In this document: positions 1-7,015 of the stretch, in pieces | Numbering within the stretch: position 1 is the stretch's first letter | Layout: each line of letters opens with the position of its first letter | Assembly (NCBI GenBank): GCA_009702405.1 | Contig: WLIC01000006.1 | Coordinates: forward strand, 1-11,722 | Origin: Actinomycetota bacterium | Lineage (GTDB): Bacteria; Actinomycetota; Actinomycetes; Actinomycetales; Microbacteriaceae | Reading direction: 5' to 3' | DNA: 11,722 nucleotides | Notes under the pieces: generated by a model | Databases searched by the model: none | Told to the model about the DNA's origin: nothing | What the model saw: the letters and a program-made list of their open reading frames with translations, nothing else | Made by a program: the position numbers and the translations under genes

Positions 1-398
1 AGCCAGTTATGTGTGCTGAAGCAACAGTTGTTCAAACTAAGCGTGTAGCTGCAGGTGAAGGTGTTTCTTATGGCTATCTATATAGGACTAGTAGAGAGAG
101 CACCCTTGCTCTAATTCCTGTTGGCTATGCCGAAGGCATTCCTCGTAATGCAACCGGTAAAGCCGAGGTTTGCATTAGCGGTAAAAGGTATCCGATTCTC
201 TCTCGTATCGCCATGGACCAGTTTGTTGTTGACGTTGGTGATGCATCGGTTAGCCCTGGCGATCGTGTTGTTATCTTTGGTGACTGTGGTCCAAGTGCTG
301 ACGATTTAGCAATGGCAGCAGAGACTATTAACTATGAGATTGTCACCCGTGTTGGTGGCAGATTTGTTCGTGAATTTATTGGCGCGGTTGAGGCATAA
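1..398 (+). CDS. alr: Alanine racemase, C-terminal part (5' end outside window)
   Basis: Alanine racemase is a PLP enzyme that interconverts L- and D-alanine for peptidoglycan synthesis in the cytoplasm. Only the C-terminal beta domain is present, about 130 of the roughly 370 residues usual for the family. The reading frame is open from base 3, so the ATG at base 9 is an internal methionine. Visible family marks are GEGVSYG (the tyrosine matches the catalytic Tyr of the second active-site half), LIPVGYAEGIPR, the IAMDQF segment, PGDRVVIFG, and the C-terminal NYEIVTRVGGR. The stop TAA lies at 396-398. The next gene starts five bases later, with its ribosome binding site inside alr, so the two are co-transcribed. 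Family assignment is secure; nothing can be said about the missing PLP-lysine domain. Confidence 0.96.
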   Translation, partial: PVMCAEATVVQTKRVAAGEGVSYGYLYRTSRESTLALIPVGYAEGIPRNATGKAEVCISGKRYPILSRIAMDQFVVDVGDASVSPGDRVVIFGDCGPSADDLAMAAETINYEIVTRVGGRFVREFIGAVEA

Positions 399-403
399 AC
401 CAA

Positions 404-877
404 TTGGCTGAAGCAACTTTGCTCTATGAGTCTGTTATCGCTACCAGCGATGACATGGACGAACTTGGTAAGCGCTTCGCTAATGTCCTTGAAGCAGGAG
501 ATCTAGTAATCCTGATTGGCCCCCTTGGTGCTGGTAAAACTACTTTCACTAGAGGTGTTGGTAGTTCTTTAGATGTTGAAGGAAATGTTTCTAGTCCAAC
601 TTTTGTAATTGCTAGAACTCATAAGAGAACTGATTCATTGGAAGCTCCATTGGTCCACGTTGATGCTTACCGTCTAGGTTCACCCCAAGAACTAGATGAC
701 CTAGATATTCCTTTTGAGAAGTCAATTGTCTTGGTCGAGTGGGGTAAGGGTCTTACCGAGGGTATATCTGAGAACTGGATTGAAATCGAATTTGAAAGAG
801 ACCATTCTGGTCAAACTGAAGAACGAACTGTGAAGATAGTTGGCTTTGGTGAGCGTTGGAAGGAAGTGTCTTTCTAA
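404..877 (+). CDS. tsaE: tRNA threonylcarbamoyladenosine biosynthesis ATPase TsaE
   Basis: TsaE is the small P-loop ATPase that works with TsaB and TsaD in adding threonylcarbamoyl to A37 of ANN-decoding tRNAs (t6A37). The 157-residue protein has Walker A GPLGAGKTT at residues 39-47, the SPTF motif at 64-67, HVDAYRL at 85-91 and VEWG at 111-114, all typical of TsaE. The start is a TTG at 404, chosen because GAGG at 390-393, inside alr, sits at a workable distance and the N-terminus has the normal family length. The gene is five bases downstream of alr and overlaps the tsaB start by one base (TAATG), which suggests translational coupling. Identity is certain; the exact start is somewhat less so because TTG is a weak codon. 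Confidence 0.96.
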   Translation: MAEATLLYESVIATSDDMDELGKRFANVLEAGDLVILIGPLGAGKTTFTRGVGSSLDVEGNVSSPTFVIARTHKRTDSLEAPLVHVDAYRLGSPQELDDLDIPFEKSIVLVEWGKGLTEGISENWIEIEFERDHSGQTEERTVKIVGFGERWKEVSF

Positions 878-1533
878 TGCACGCAACATCAACCAGGATC
901 TCTGGATACTCACTAGCCATAGACACATCTGCTGGAACCAGCGTCGCTGTTCTAAGCATGGGAACTGTTTTAGCTGAACTGAACTTCCCGGAGCCGATGA
1001 CTCATTCTGAACGTATCGGTGCTGCCATTGAACAGGTCTTAGCTGATGCCAATGTGAGACCTAGTCAGATTTCTCAAGTTGTTGCAGGGGTTGGTCCTGG
1101 TCCTTTCACAGGACTTCGAGTTGGTTTAGCTGCAGCTCAGTTCTTTGCTCTTGGGGCTAAAGCAGATCTAGTTGCTGTTTGTTCTTTAGATGCCATTGCT
1201 TTGGATTACTTTGCAGCGAACCCAGGCTCTAAAGCTCTTCTAGTTTCAACTGATGCCAGAAGAAAAGAAGTCTTCTGGGCTTCATACCAAGCCGTAACTA
1301 ACGGGATTCCAGTTCGAGTGTTAGGCCCTAGCGTTAATAAACCTGAGGACCTAAACCAGTTCATAGATCTAGAAGAACATGAGAGAACTGACCTTGTTGT
1401 TAGAGCAGCATCTTTAGGCCAGATAGCTTTTTCACAGTCACTAACCGAACTTGGTCCCGATAGGGATCTAACGCCTATCTATCTTCGTGAACCTGATGCG
1501 GTGCCGACTAAGCCTAAGAAGGTTAGCGGCTGA
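877..1533 (+). CDS. tsaB: t6A complex dimerisation subunit TsaB
   Basis: TsaB is the ASKHA-fold paralogue of TsaD. It dimerises with TsaD and is needed for t6A37 synthesis but is itself catalytically degenerate. The 218-residue protein shows LAIDTS near the N-terminus (13-18), [11 protein letters not shown] at 71-81 and [11 protein letters not shown] at 124-134, as in actinobacterial TsaB. I chose ATG 877, which overlaps the tsaE stop by one base and is preceded by AAGGA at 860-864. A TTG at 856 would extend the protein by seven residues but would use that purine-rich site as coding sequence. The stop TGA overlaps the next ATG by one base (TGATG). In some bacteria TsaB is fused to RimI; here it is separate and RimI is fused to TsaD instead. 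Confidence 0.95.
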   Translation: MHATSTRISGYSLAIDTSAGTSVAVLSMGTVLAELNFPEPMTHSERIGAAIEQVLADANVRPSQISQVVAGVGPGPFTGLRVGLAAAQFFALGAKADLVAVCSLDAIALDYFAANPGSKALLVSTDARRKEVFWASYQAVTNGIPVRVLGPSVNKPEDLNQFIDLEEHERTDLVVRAASLGQIAFSQSLTELGPDRDLTPIYLREPDAVPTKPKKVSG

Positions 1534-3035
1534 TGAGTGTAGCAATCAGAGAAGCAACGCTTCAAGACCTTGAAGCCATCATGCTCATCGAGCGAGAATG
1601 TTTTATCAATGATGCTTGGCCTGAAGCGATGATGAAGGATGAGCTTCAAGCTGCACACACCTATTACATAGTTGCTCTATTAGAGGATGTTGTTGTTGGC
1701 TATGCGGGGTTGAGTAAATTAGCTGGCAGTGATCAGGCAGATATTCAAACCATCGCTACCAGCCCTAATAAACGTGGTTTAGGTATTGGTAAAGCCTTGA
1801 TGTTTGCCTTGACTGCTCAAGCTAATGCTTTAGGTGCTAAAGAGATCTTCCTTGAAGTTAGAGCCGATAACTCGATAGCGCAGAAACTCTATAAGGTTTT
1901 TGGTTTTAGACAGATCGGTATTCGTAAGAAGTATTACCAACCTGATGGTGTTGACGCTTTTGTCATGAAAACAGAATCTTTAGTGCCACCTAAAACTGAA
2001 CCTATTGTTCTAGGAATAGAAACCTCCTGTGATGAAACCGGTATCGGCATTGTTAGAGGTAATACTCTTCTGGCTAACATCATCTCTTCAAGCATGGAAC
2101 AGCATGCCATTTTCGGTGGTGTAGTTCCTGAGGTTGCAGCTCGCGCTCACCTTGAAGCCCTAACTCCAGTTCTCGATGAAGCTTTAGATAAGGCAGGTCT
2201 TTCACTTGATGACATCGATGCCATTGCTGTTACCAATGGACCAGGGCTTGCTGGTGCTCTCATGGTTGGTGTTGGGGCAGCTAAAGCACTAGCGGTGGCA
2301 ACCAGTAAACCTATCTATGCGGTGAATCATCTAGTTGGTCACGTCGGTGCAGATATCTTGGATCAGGGCAAGATTGAATTACCAACCATTGCTTTGCTGG
2401 TTAGCGGCGGACACACTTCGCTACTACTCGTTAGAGATTTACTAGATGATGTTGTTTTACTAGGTGAAACAATCGATGATGCAGCCGGAGAAGCTTTCGA
2501 TAAGGTGGCTAGAGTTCTAGGGCTTAGTTACCCTGGTGGACCTGAAATAGATCGAGTTGCTAAAGAGGGAAACCCGCAGGCTATTCGATTCCCAAGAGGA
2601 CTAACACTTCCAAAAGACATGGCCGAACATCGCTATGACTTTAGTTTCTCTGGACTAAAAACTGCAGTTGCCAGACATGTTGAATTAGCAGAATTCAATA
2701 ACCAAGAAGTGCCGGTAGCAGATGTCGCCGCTAGCTTCAGAGAAGCTGTGGTTGATGTGCTAATCACTAAAGCCATAGCAGCTTGTAAAGATCATGATGT
2801 TCCTAGACTCTTACTAGGTGGTGGAGTTATTGCAAATGCAAGACTTCGTGAAGTCGCAGCAAGTAAATGTGCTGAAGCAGGCATCGAGCTTCGTATTCCA
2901 GCACTATCGCTCTGCACCGATAACGGTGCCATGATTGCTGCCCTTGGTGCTCAGTTGGTAATGGCAGGAAGAGCACCAAGTTCTCTAGATTTCTCAGCTG
3001 AATCCACTCTGCCGGTAACCAGAATCCAGTCCTAA
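1533..3035 (+). CDS. tsaD: RimI-TsaD fusion: N-acetyltransferase + tRNA threonylcarbamoyltransferase
   Basis: A single 500-residue frame encodes two enzymes. Residues 1 to about 148 are a GNAT-fold RimI acetyltransferase, which in other bacteria acetylates the N-terminal alanine of ribosomal protein S18. It shows the acetyl-CoA loop RGLGIG at 81-86, [18 protein letters not shown] at 108-125 and the YY pair at 134-135. Residues from about 157 to 500 are a complete TsaD, which transfers threonylcarbamoyl from its adenylate to A37 of tRNA. It shows GIETSCDET at 161-169, NHLVGH at 265-270 with metal ligands H266 and H270, SGGHT at 291-295, [11 protein letters not shown] near 429-439 and TDNGAMIA at 462-469, where D463 is the expected third metal ligand. 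A short Pro/Lys/Glu linker (about 148-157) joins them. There is no stop, frameshift or ribosome binding site at the join, so the fusion appears real. The ATG overlaps the tsaB stop by one base. RimI and TsaD are normally neighbouring separate genes in Actinobacteria. Confidence 0.95.
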   Translation: MSVAIREATLQDLEAIMLIERECFINDAWPEAMMKDELQAAHTYYIVALLEDVVVGYAGLSKLAGSDQADIQTIATSPNKRGLGIGKALMFALTAQANALGAKEIFLEVRADNSIAQKLYKVFGFRQIGIRKKYYQPDGVDAFVMKTESLVPPKTEPIVLGIETSCDETGIGIVRGNTLLANIISSSMEQHAIFGGVVPEVAARAHLEALTPVLDEALDKAGLSLDDIDAIAVTNGPGLAGALMVGVGAAKALAVATSKPIYAVNHLVGHVGADILDQGKIELPTIALLVSGGHTSLLLVRDLLDDVVLLGETIDDAAGEAFDKVARVLGLSYPGGPEIDRVAKEGNPQAIRFPRGLTLPKDMAEHRYDFSFSGLKTAVARHVELAEFNNQEVPVADVAASFREAVVDVLITKAIAACKDHDVPRLLLGGGVIANARLREVAASKCAEAGIELRIPALSLCTDNGAMIAALGAQLVMAGRAPSSLDFSAESTLPVTRIQS

Positions 3036-3135
3036 ACTTCCAGTTCAAATACACCTAGAACTCAGGTGCCTTTCAGTTTGATTTGCTCTAATTTTGTTGT
3101 GCCCGAAATGCGGGAACTTCTAAGGAGTAAGAAAT

Positions 3136-3525
3136 ATGGCTGAAGCCAGTAACAAATTCGATTACACCAAGCTAAATACTTTAGCCGTGGTGTCCCTTGC
3201 CAGCGCAGCAACTCTGTTTGGTGCACCAGCTGCAGTCATCTCAGGTCACATCTCACTTGCCCAACTAAAGGACAGCAATGAGAATGGTCGCTGGATGGCA
3301 ATTACCGGTCTAGTTGTTGGTTACGTTGGCATCGCCATCGGACTCGTGGCAACTGTTGTGAACGTTGTTCTACGCGTTCGTCACGGTGCAGGTTTCATGG
3401 ATGATGACATGCACATGCACATGAACTGGAGAGACCACATGAGGCCAGATGACCAATTCCCTCAGCCATTCCCTACAGATCCAATGCCAGACCCAACAGT
3501 GACTCCGATGCCTGGCACTAACTAG
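3136..3525 (+). CDS. Small two-pass membrane protein, DUF4190-like, with His/Met-rich tail
   Basis: Function is unknown. The 129-residue protein has two hydrophobic segments at about residues 14-39 and 54-79. They are joined by a loop with the GHISLAQLK ... GRWMAITGLVVGY pattern that is characteristic of DUF4190 proteins, common in Actinobacteria. After the second segment come basic residues (R80, R82) and then a tail of about 45 residues that differs from the usual domain: DDDMHMHMNWRDHM at 89-102, followed by a Pro/Asp/Met-rich end. The tail could bind a metal, but that is inference from composition only. The start is firm: AAGGAG at 3122-3127 lies eight bases before the ATG. The 100-base gap after tsaD suggests its own promoter or a processed transcript. 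The gene ends just ahead of a strong terminator. Membrane topology cannot be settled from the charges. Confidence 0.85.
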   Translation: MAEASNKFDYTKLNTLAVVSLASAATLFGAPAAVISGHISLAQLKDSNENGRWMAITGLVVGYVGIAIGLVATVVNVVLRVRHGAGFMDDDMHMHMNWRDHMRPDDQFPQPFPTDPMPDPTVTPMPGTN

Positions 3526-3541
3526 CCAAATCGGTTTGTAG

Positions 3542-3586
3542 AGACCCCTCACCTGAGAACGCTTCTTGGGTGAGGGGTCTTTCTTT
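3542..3586 (+). terminator. Strong intrinsic terminator between convergent genes
   Basis: The arm AGACCCCTCACC (3542-3553) pairs perfectly with GGTGAGGGGTCT (3569-3580). Pairing continues inward through two G-U pairs and four Watson-Crick pairs to a three-base CGC loop (3560-3562), giving an 18-pair stem. TTTCTTTT follows, overlapping the 3' end of the minus-strand methyltransferase. The T-tract serves the + strand gene (3136-3525). On the minus strand the hairpin also lies just after the methyltransferase stop, but a clear T-run is lacking there, so bidirectional action is only possible. Confidence 0.93.
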
Positions 3587-4788
3587 TAAGCTAGCGGTTC
3601 AACTACCAACACTCGGTGAGTGTCAGCAACCCTGGTAACTATGAGAGTTAGTGAGTTAGGACCTTTGGGGGCTAACTCTCTTCTTAGTTGTTCAGGAGTG
3701 ATGTCAGCTCCACGTTTCTTTATTTCAAGAATTCCCACGTTACGTTCTTTTAGGTAGCTCTTAAGTTTCTTTCGATCGAAGACTAAGTTGTCTAACACTC
3801 GGTATGACTTGAGCCAAGGGGAATGGATTTCTTCATTGCCGGTTAGATACGCAATCTCATTGGCAAAGATATGAAGGTTTAGTTCTAGAGCAAGATCACC
3901 GATTAGGTGTGATCTGATTAGCGCTGCATCTGGTTCATAAACAAAAGAACCCAGTTCTCCGATAGGTGCATCTGTTCTTGCATGATTAGCGCTGGTAATT
4001 TCAAAAGATCCGTTAGGGGTTAAAAGCAATGCCGCCCTGGCTACGTTCTCTCTTGCTACTTTGCCAAAGTAAAGAGTCATCTCAACTAGGTCTCCATTAT
4101 CGGAAACCCAGACTGCTTCAGCATCATGGGGGATGTCTTTGTGATCTAAACCAGGACCTAGTTTGACGATGGTTGGCATTTGTTTTGATACTTCAAGCAC
4201 AAAATCAAAAGAGGGGCTTAGTTCGCTCAAATCGTATTTACGTTTAGTGAATTCCTTCTTCGGTCCGTCAAGGTCTCTTCTGGCTGGGTCTATGAAGGCA
4301 CCATCAAACTTTGTTAGATCTAGTTTTGTGACATCGGATTGTTCAACTGAGACTTTTTCAAAACTAGCTAGGTTATAGGAAGCCATCGCTGCAGTTACTT
4401 CGTCTAGTTCAAAAGCTGAGACCTTGAGATCAAGAGATGCCATGGCTAGAGCTTCTGCACCTATGCCGCAACCCAAATCTGCGATGTTAGTTATTCCTGC
4501 ATCTCTAAATCTGCCGGCATGAATAGCTGCCACTTTTAGTCTTGAAGCTTGTTCTAAACCAGCCTCGGTGAAATACATGTTGTTCGCAAATTCACCGAAC
4601 TTGGCCTGAGCTCGGCGTCTGAGTTTTGCCTGGGTTAGTACCGCTGCCACGAGATCTGCTGAGTGACCTTTAGAGCGGAGTTTGGCAACTAGTTTGACCA
4701 CGTCTGCTTTGCTGTCTAAATCGCCCACCTCAGCCAATAGCGACTGCCCTTCAGGGCTAATGAGGCTTAGAAAGCTGGTACGGTCCAT
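3586..4788 (-). CDS. Class I SAM-dependent methyltransferase with THUMP-like C-terminal domain
   Basis: This 400-residue protein is a predicted cytoplasmic methyltransferase whose substrate I cannot name. Residues about 10-95 are a helical N-terminal region rich in Lys, Arg and Ala. The Rossmann methyltransferase core follows, with SAM-binding motif I ADLGCGIGAE at 103-112, an acidic ribose-binding candidate ELDE at 127-130, and DPARR at 167-171 in the place of motif IV. The last 80 residues or so (about 320-398) resemble the THUMP-like domain found at the C-terminus of this actinobacterial family, which hints at RNA as substrate. It starts at an ATG with no clear ribosome binding site, possibly giving a leaderless message. 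It converges on the DUF4190-like gene and diverges from groES. Membership of the methyltransferase superfamily is clear; an rRNA or tRNA substrate is inference. Confidence 0.9.
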   Translation of the reverse strand: MDRTSFLSLISPEGQSLLAEVGDLDSKADVVKLVAKLRSKGHSADLVAAVLTQAKLRRRAQAKFGEFANNMYFTEAGLEQASRLKVAAIHAGRFRDAGITNIADLGCGIGAEALAMASLDLKVSAFELDEVTAAMASYNLASFEKVSVEQSDVTKLDLTKFDGAFIDPARRDLDGPKKEFTKRKYDLSELSPSFDFVLEVSKQMPTIVKLGPGLDHKDIPHDAEAVWVSDNGDLVEMTLYFGKVARENVARAALLLTPNGSFEITSANHARTDAPIGELGSFVYEPDAALIRSHLIGDLALELNLHIFANEIAYLTGNEEIHSPWLKSYRVLDNLVFDRKKLKSYLKERNVGILEIKKRGADITPEQLRRELAPKGPNSLTLIVTRVADTHRVLVVEPLA

Positions 4789-4793
4789 TTATC

Positions 4794-4816
4794 AACGCTA
4801 ACAGCGAAGCGTTAGC
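4794..4816. repeat. Inverted repeats adjoining the CIRCE element
   Basis: Two interleaved inverted repeats lie between the methyltransferase start and the CIRCE. AACGCT (4794-4799) pairs with AGCGTT (4808-4813), and GCTAAC (4797-4802) pairs with GTTAGC (4811-4816). The right arms share bases with the left arm of the CIRCE. This may be a second operator, a DNA hairpin near the divergent start, or chance. Confidence 0.45.
4795..4800 (-). promoter_or_regulatory. Possible -10 box for leaderless methyltransferase transcript
   Basis: On the minus strand TAGCGT lies exactly 12 to 7 bases ahead of the ATG. That is where a TANNNT -10 box would sit if transcription began at the A of the start codon. 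No -35 match is seen. The support is the position plus the lack of a ribosome binding site; TANNNT is common by chance. Confidence 0.35.
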
Positions 4817-4838
4817 ACTCTGGTTGCAGGAGTGCTAA
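4812..4838 (+). promoter_or_regulatory. CIRCE operator (HrcA-binding site) of groES
   Basis: TTAGCACTC (4812-4820) and GAGTGCTAA (4830-4838) are a perfect nine-base inverted repeat separated by nine bases, an exact match to the CIRCE consensus bound by the heat-shock repressor HrcA. The right half-site and spacer overlap the groES promoter, so binding should block RNA polymerase. This predicts heat-shock induction of groES. It also lies within 50 bases of the divergent methyltransferase start. Confidence 0.97.
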
Positions 4839-4851
4839 TCAAGGCTATAAA
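4824..4851 (+). promoter_or_regulatory. groES sigma-A-type promoter
   Basis: A -35-like TTGCAG (4824-4829) and a -10 TATAAA (4846-4851) are separated by 16 bases. The CIRCE covers the -35 and most of the spacer, the arrangement expected for HrcA repression. Transcription would begin near 4858, leaving a leader of about 50 bases. Confidence 0.7.
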
Positions 4852-4859
4852 CTTGACCT

Positions 4860-4873
4860 AGCGCTAGAGCGCT
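4860..4873 (+). other. Small hairpin at the 5' end of the groES leader
   Basis: AGCGC (4860-4864) and GCGCT (4869-4873) can pair around a TAGA loop. With the start site predicted near 4858, this hairpin would sit at the very 5' end of the mRNA and could protect it from decay. The stem is only five pairs, so the role is speculative. Confidence 0.4.
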
Positions 4874-4906
4874 TTCCCTAAATTTCACTAAAAGAAGAGG
4901 TTCAAC

Positions 4907-5203
4907 GTGTCGGTTTCAATTAAGCCGCTTGAAGATCGAATTGTCGTTCTGCCAGTTGAGGCGGAGCAAGTTACCGCTTCGGGTCTGGTAATCCCAGATA
5001 CCGCTAAAGAGAAGCCTCAGGAGGCTGAAGTTATCGCTGTTGGCCCAGGTCGCGTCGATGACAACGGTAACCGTGTCCCACTAGACATCGCTGTTGGAGA
5101 TAAAGTCATCTTCTCTAAGTACGGTGGCACTGAGCTTAAGTACAACGGTAAGGAGTATCTAGTTCTTTCAGCTAGAGACGTCCTAGCTATCGTTGAGCGC
5201 TAA
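4907..5203 (+). CDS. groES: Co-chaperonin GroES (Cpn10)
   Basis: GroES forms the heptameric lid of the GroEL folding chamber in the cytoplasm. The 98-residue protein has normal length. It shows the N-terminal [10 protein letters not shown] strand, the mobile loop region around residues 17-34 that contacts GroEL, the GPGR turn, [14 protein letters not shown] and the C-terminal [13 protein letters not shown]. It starts at GTG 4907 behind GAAGAGG (about 4894-4900). It has its own CIRCE-controlled promoter and is followed at once by a terminator and an amino acid transporter, so groEL is not in this operon. A groEL elsewhere in the genome is expected but cannot be seen here. Confidence 0.98.
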   Translation: MSVSIKPLEDRIVVLPVEAEQVTASGLVIPDTAKEKPQEAEVIAVGPGRVDDNGNRVPLDIAVGDKVIFSKYGGTELKYNGKEYLVLSARDVLAIVER

Positions 5204-5226
5204 ATCACATTTAGATAACCGTATAG

Positions 5227-5258
5227 GCCCTGAGGTAATCTCAGGGCTTATTCGTTTA
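5227..5258 (+). terminator. Intrinsic terminator after groES
   Basis: GCCCTGAG (5227-5234) and CTCAGGGC (5240-5247) form a perfect eight-pair stem with a five-base loop, followed by TTATTCGTTT. It lies 24 bases after the groES stop and would make groES a monocistronic unit. Confidence 0.85.
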
Positions 5259-5278
5259 ATGGGCATAACCTTAGGGAA

Positions 5279-5284
5279 TAGTAT
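5279..5284 (+). promoter_or_regulatory. Possible -10 box of the amino acid ABC importer operon
   Basis: TAGTAT (5279-5284) fits the TANNNT pattern, lies between the groES terminator and the permease start, and would give a leader of about 17 bases with AAAGG (5296-5300) as ribosome binding site. No good -35 is seen. Some promoter is needed here because a terminator precedes the gene. Confidence 0.4.
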
Positions 5285-5307
5285 TTTTAGTAACTAAAGG
5301 TAGGCAC

Positions 5308-6210
5308 ATGGCGACAACAGATAACACTGATTACGGCGACGACGTCGTAGCAGTGCCGCTTCGCCACCCGTTGCGTTGGATCTTTGGTGGACTGGCAACA
5401 GCTTTGCTCTTGAGTTTTATTTGGGCACTTTATAGCGCTAAATCTATTCAGCATGAAATCGTTGCCAAATTCCTATTTGACCCTCGAATTCTTATCGGCA
5501 TGGTAGTCACTATTTTGGTGACCGTGCTTTGTATGTTTATTGCCATAGTCTTGGCAACCCTGTTGGCCATCATGAAGCTCAGTGAAAACCCATTGCAGCG
5601 TTGGTTAGCTACCGGCTTCATTGAATTCTTTAGAGGAACACCTTTGCTTTTACAGATAGTGTTCTGGGGTTATTTAGGAATTATTTTCCCACAACTAGTT
5701 TTAGGTGTTCCATACACAGACATCGTTTGGTTAAGTGGTGACACCAGCGATCTAATCCCAGCGATAGTTGCCGGCGTCATTGCACTGTCTTTGAATGAAG
5801 CCGCTTACTCAGCTGAAATTGTTAGAGCTGGAATCCTTGCAGTTGATTCAGGTCAGGTTGAAGCTGCGAAGTCTTTGGGTATGTCTGGTGGACAAACCAT
5901 GAGAAGAATTGTTTTGCCTCAGGCTATGCGAGTAATCATTCCACCAATTGGAAATGAATTTATTGGAATGCTCAAGAACACCTCGTTGCTTCAGGTGATT
6001 GCAGTTGCTGAACTTTACACAGCAGCAAACACAATTTCTTCGGCTAACCTAGCTCAGATCGAATTGCTTGTAGTGAGCGGTTTCTGGTACTTAGCAATGA
6101 CCACGGTTCTTGGTTTCCCTCAGCGCGCTCTTGAGCGTAAATTCGGCAGAGGCTTTGCAACAGTTGGCGGTAGAGCGGCCCCTAGAGCTTTCAAGGTGGG
6201 TAGACGCTAA
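5308..6210 (+). CDS. Polar amino acid ABC transporter permease (HisM/GlnP family)
   Basis: This is the membrane subunit of an amino acid importer, placed in the cytoplasmic membrane. The 300-residue protein has hydrophobic segments at about 25-43, 60-89, 112-132, 148-163 and 252-270. Family marks are [13 protein letters not shown] (about 105-117), the EAAY segment at 164-167, and the EAA loop [10 protein letters not shown] at 185-194 ending in LPQAMR, which contacts the ATPase. It ends in a basic tail of about 20 residues. ATG 5308 has AAAGG seven bases upstream. The stop TAA overlaps the ATPase start by one base. As only one permease gene is present, a homodimer is likely. The substrate (for example glutamate, glutamine, arginine or histidine) cannot be told from sequence. 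Confidence 0.95.
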   Translation: MATTDNTDYGDDVVAVPLRHPLRWIFGGLATALLLSFIWALYSAKSIQHEIVAKFLFDPRILIGMVVTILVTVLCMFIAIVLATLLAIMKLSENPLQRWLATGFIEFFRGTPLLLQIVFWGYLGIIFPQLVLGVPYTDIVWLSGDTSDLIPAIVAGVIALSLNEAAYSAEIVRAGILAVDSGQVEAAKSLGMSGGQTMRRIVLPQAMRVIIPPIGNEFIGMLKNTSLLQVIAVAELYTAANTISSANLAQIELLVVSGFWYLAMTTVLGFPQRALERKFGRGFATVGGRAAPRAFKVGRR

Positions 6211-6974
6211 TGGGTAAGTTAATGGTCGATGCTAGAAGCGTTCGTAAGAGCTATGGCTCAAACGAAGTGCTGCAAGGTATTTCTCTAACCGTTGAATCAG
6301 GTGAAGTGCTTTGTATCATTGGTCCTTCTGGTTCAGGTAAATCAACTTTCCTAAGATGCCTCAACCACTTGGAATCAATCAATGGTGGACGTATCTATGT
6401 GAACGACGAATTGATGGGTTACCGCCAGTCCGGCAAAGTTTTGCACGAGATGAAACCAAAAGATATTGCTAGACAGCGTCAGGCCATTGGCATGGTGTTC
6501 CAACGGTTCAACCTTTTCCCACACATGACTGCTCTGCAGAACGTTATCGAAGCACCGATTGGTGTTGGGGGAGTAAACCCTGAAGAAGCTAAACAGCTAG
6601 GCCTTGAGTTATTAGCCCAGGTAGGTCTTGCCGATAAAGGTGATCACTATCCTTCTCAGCTATCAGGTGGCCAGCAGCAACGTGTTGCTATTGCTAGAGC
6701 ACTAGCCATGAAGCCTAAGTTGATGCTCTTTGATGAGCCAACCTCAGCCCTAGATCCTGAGCTAGTTGGCGATGTTTTAGATGTGATGAAAGGCCTAGCC
6801 AAGGCGGGCATGACCATGATTGTTGTGACTCACGAGATGGGTTTCGCACGAGAAGTGGCTGACAAAGTAGTCTTCATAGATAAGGGACAGATAGTTGAGA
6901 TGGGAACGCCTAAACAGGTTTTAGATAAACCTAAAGAGGCAAGAACCAAGGCTTTCCTCAACAAAGTTCTTTAG
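6210..6974 (+). CDS. Polar amino acid ABC transporter ATP-binding protein (GlnQ/HisP family)
   Basis: This is the cytoplasmic ATPase that drives the importer. The 254-residue protein has Walker A GPSGSGKS at 38-45, the Q-loop glutamine at 98 in [13 protein letters not shown], the ABC signature LSGGQQQ at 151-157, Walker B LMLFDEP at 171-177 and the switch histidine H208 in [16 protein letters not shown] and the overall length are typical of the polar amino acid class. A short insertion-like stretch around residues 65-85 ([14 protein letters not shown]) is a usual position of variation in this class. The ATG overlaps the permease stop, and AAGGTGGG at 6193-6200 is a good ribosome binding site. 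The next gene of the cassette encodes the binding protein. Confidence 0.97.
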   Translation: MGKLMVDARSVRKSYGSNEVLQGISLTVESGEVLCIIGPSGSGKSTFLRCLNHLESINGGRIYVNDELMGYRQSGKVLHEMKPKDIARQRQAIGMVFQRFNLFPHMTALQNVIEAPIGVGGVNPEEAKQLGLELLAQVGLADKGDHYPSQLSGGQQQRVAIARALAMKPKLMLFDEPTSALDPELVGDVLDVMKGLAKAGMTMIVVTHEMGFAREVADKVVFIDKGQIVEMGTPKQVLDKPKEARTKAFLNKVL

Positions 6975-7015
6975 TTTTGAAGCAGAGTAAACCAATTAAG
7001 AGAGCGAGATTCAAA

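Noticed and set aside
9..398. ATG at base 9 as the start of a 129-residue protein
   Set aside because: The frame is open to the window edge and the sequence begins inside the alanine racemase C-terminal domain, so the ATG is internal.
856..879. TTG at 856 as start of tsaB
   Set aside because: ATG 877 overlaps the tsaE stop in the usual coupled manner and has AAGGA upstream; the TTG would place that site inside the coding region.
1975..2010. RimI-TsaD join as a frameshift or assembly error
   Set aside because: The frame is continuous, both domains are complete, and the linker is of ordinary composition with no homopolymer run.
3052..3068. CACCT/AGGTG hairpin after tsaD as a terminator
   Set aside because: Five pairs with a seven-base loop and only a short T-run; too weak to call.
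3370..3552. Minus-strand frame rich in His, Val and Cys opposite the DUF4190-like gene
   Set aside because: Its composition comes from the complement of the Met/His-rich tail codons, and it starts inside the terminator hairpin.
4853..4858. TTGACC as -35 of groES
   Set aside because: No -10 match lies 16-18 bases downstream, while TTGCAG/TATAAA overlapping the CIRCE fits spacing and regulation better.
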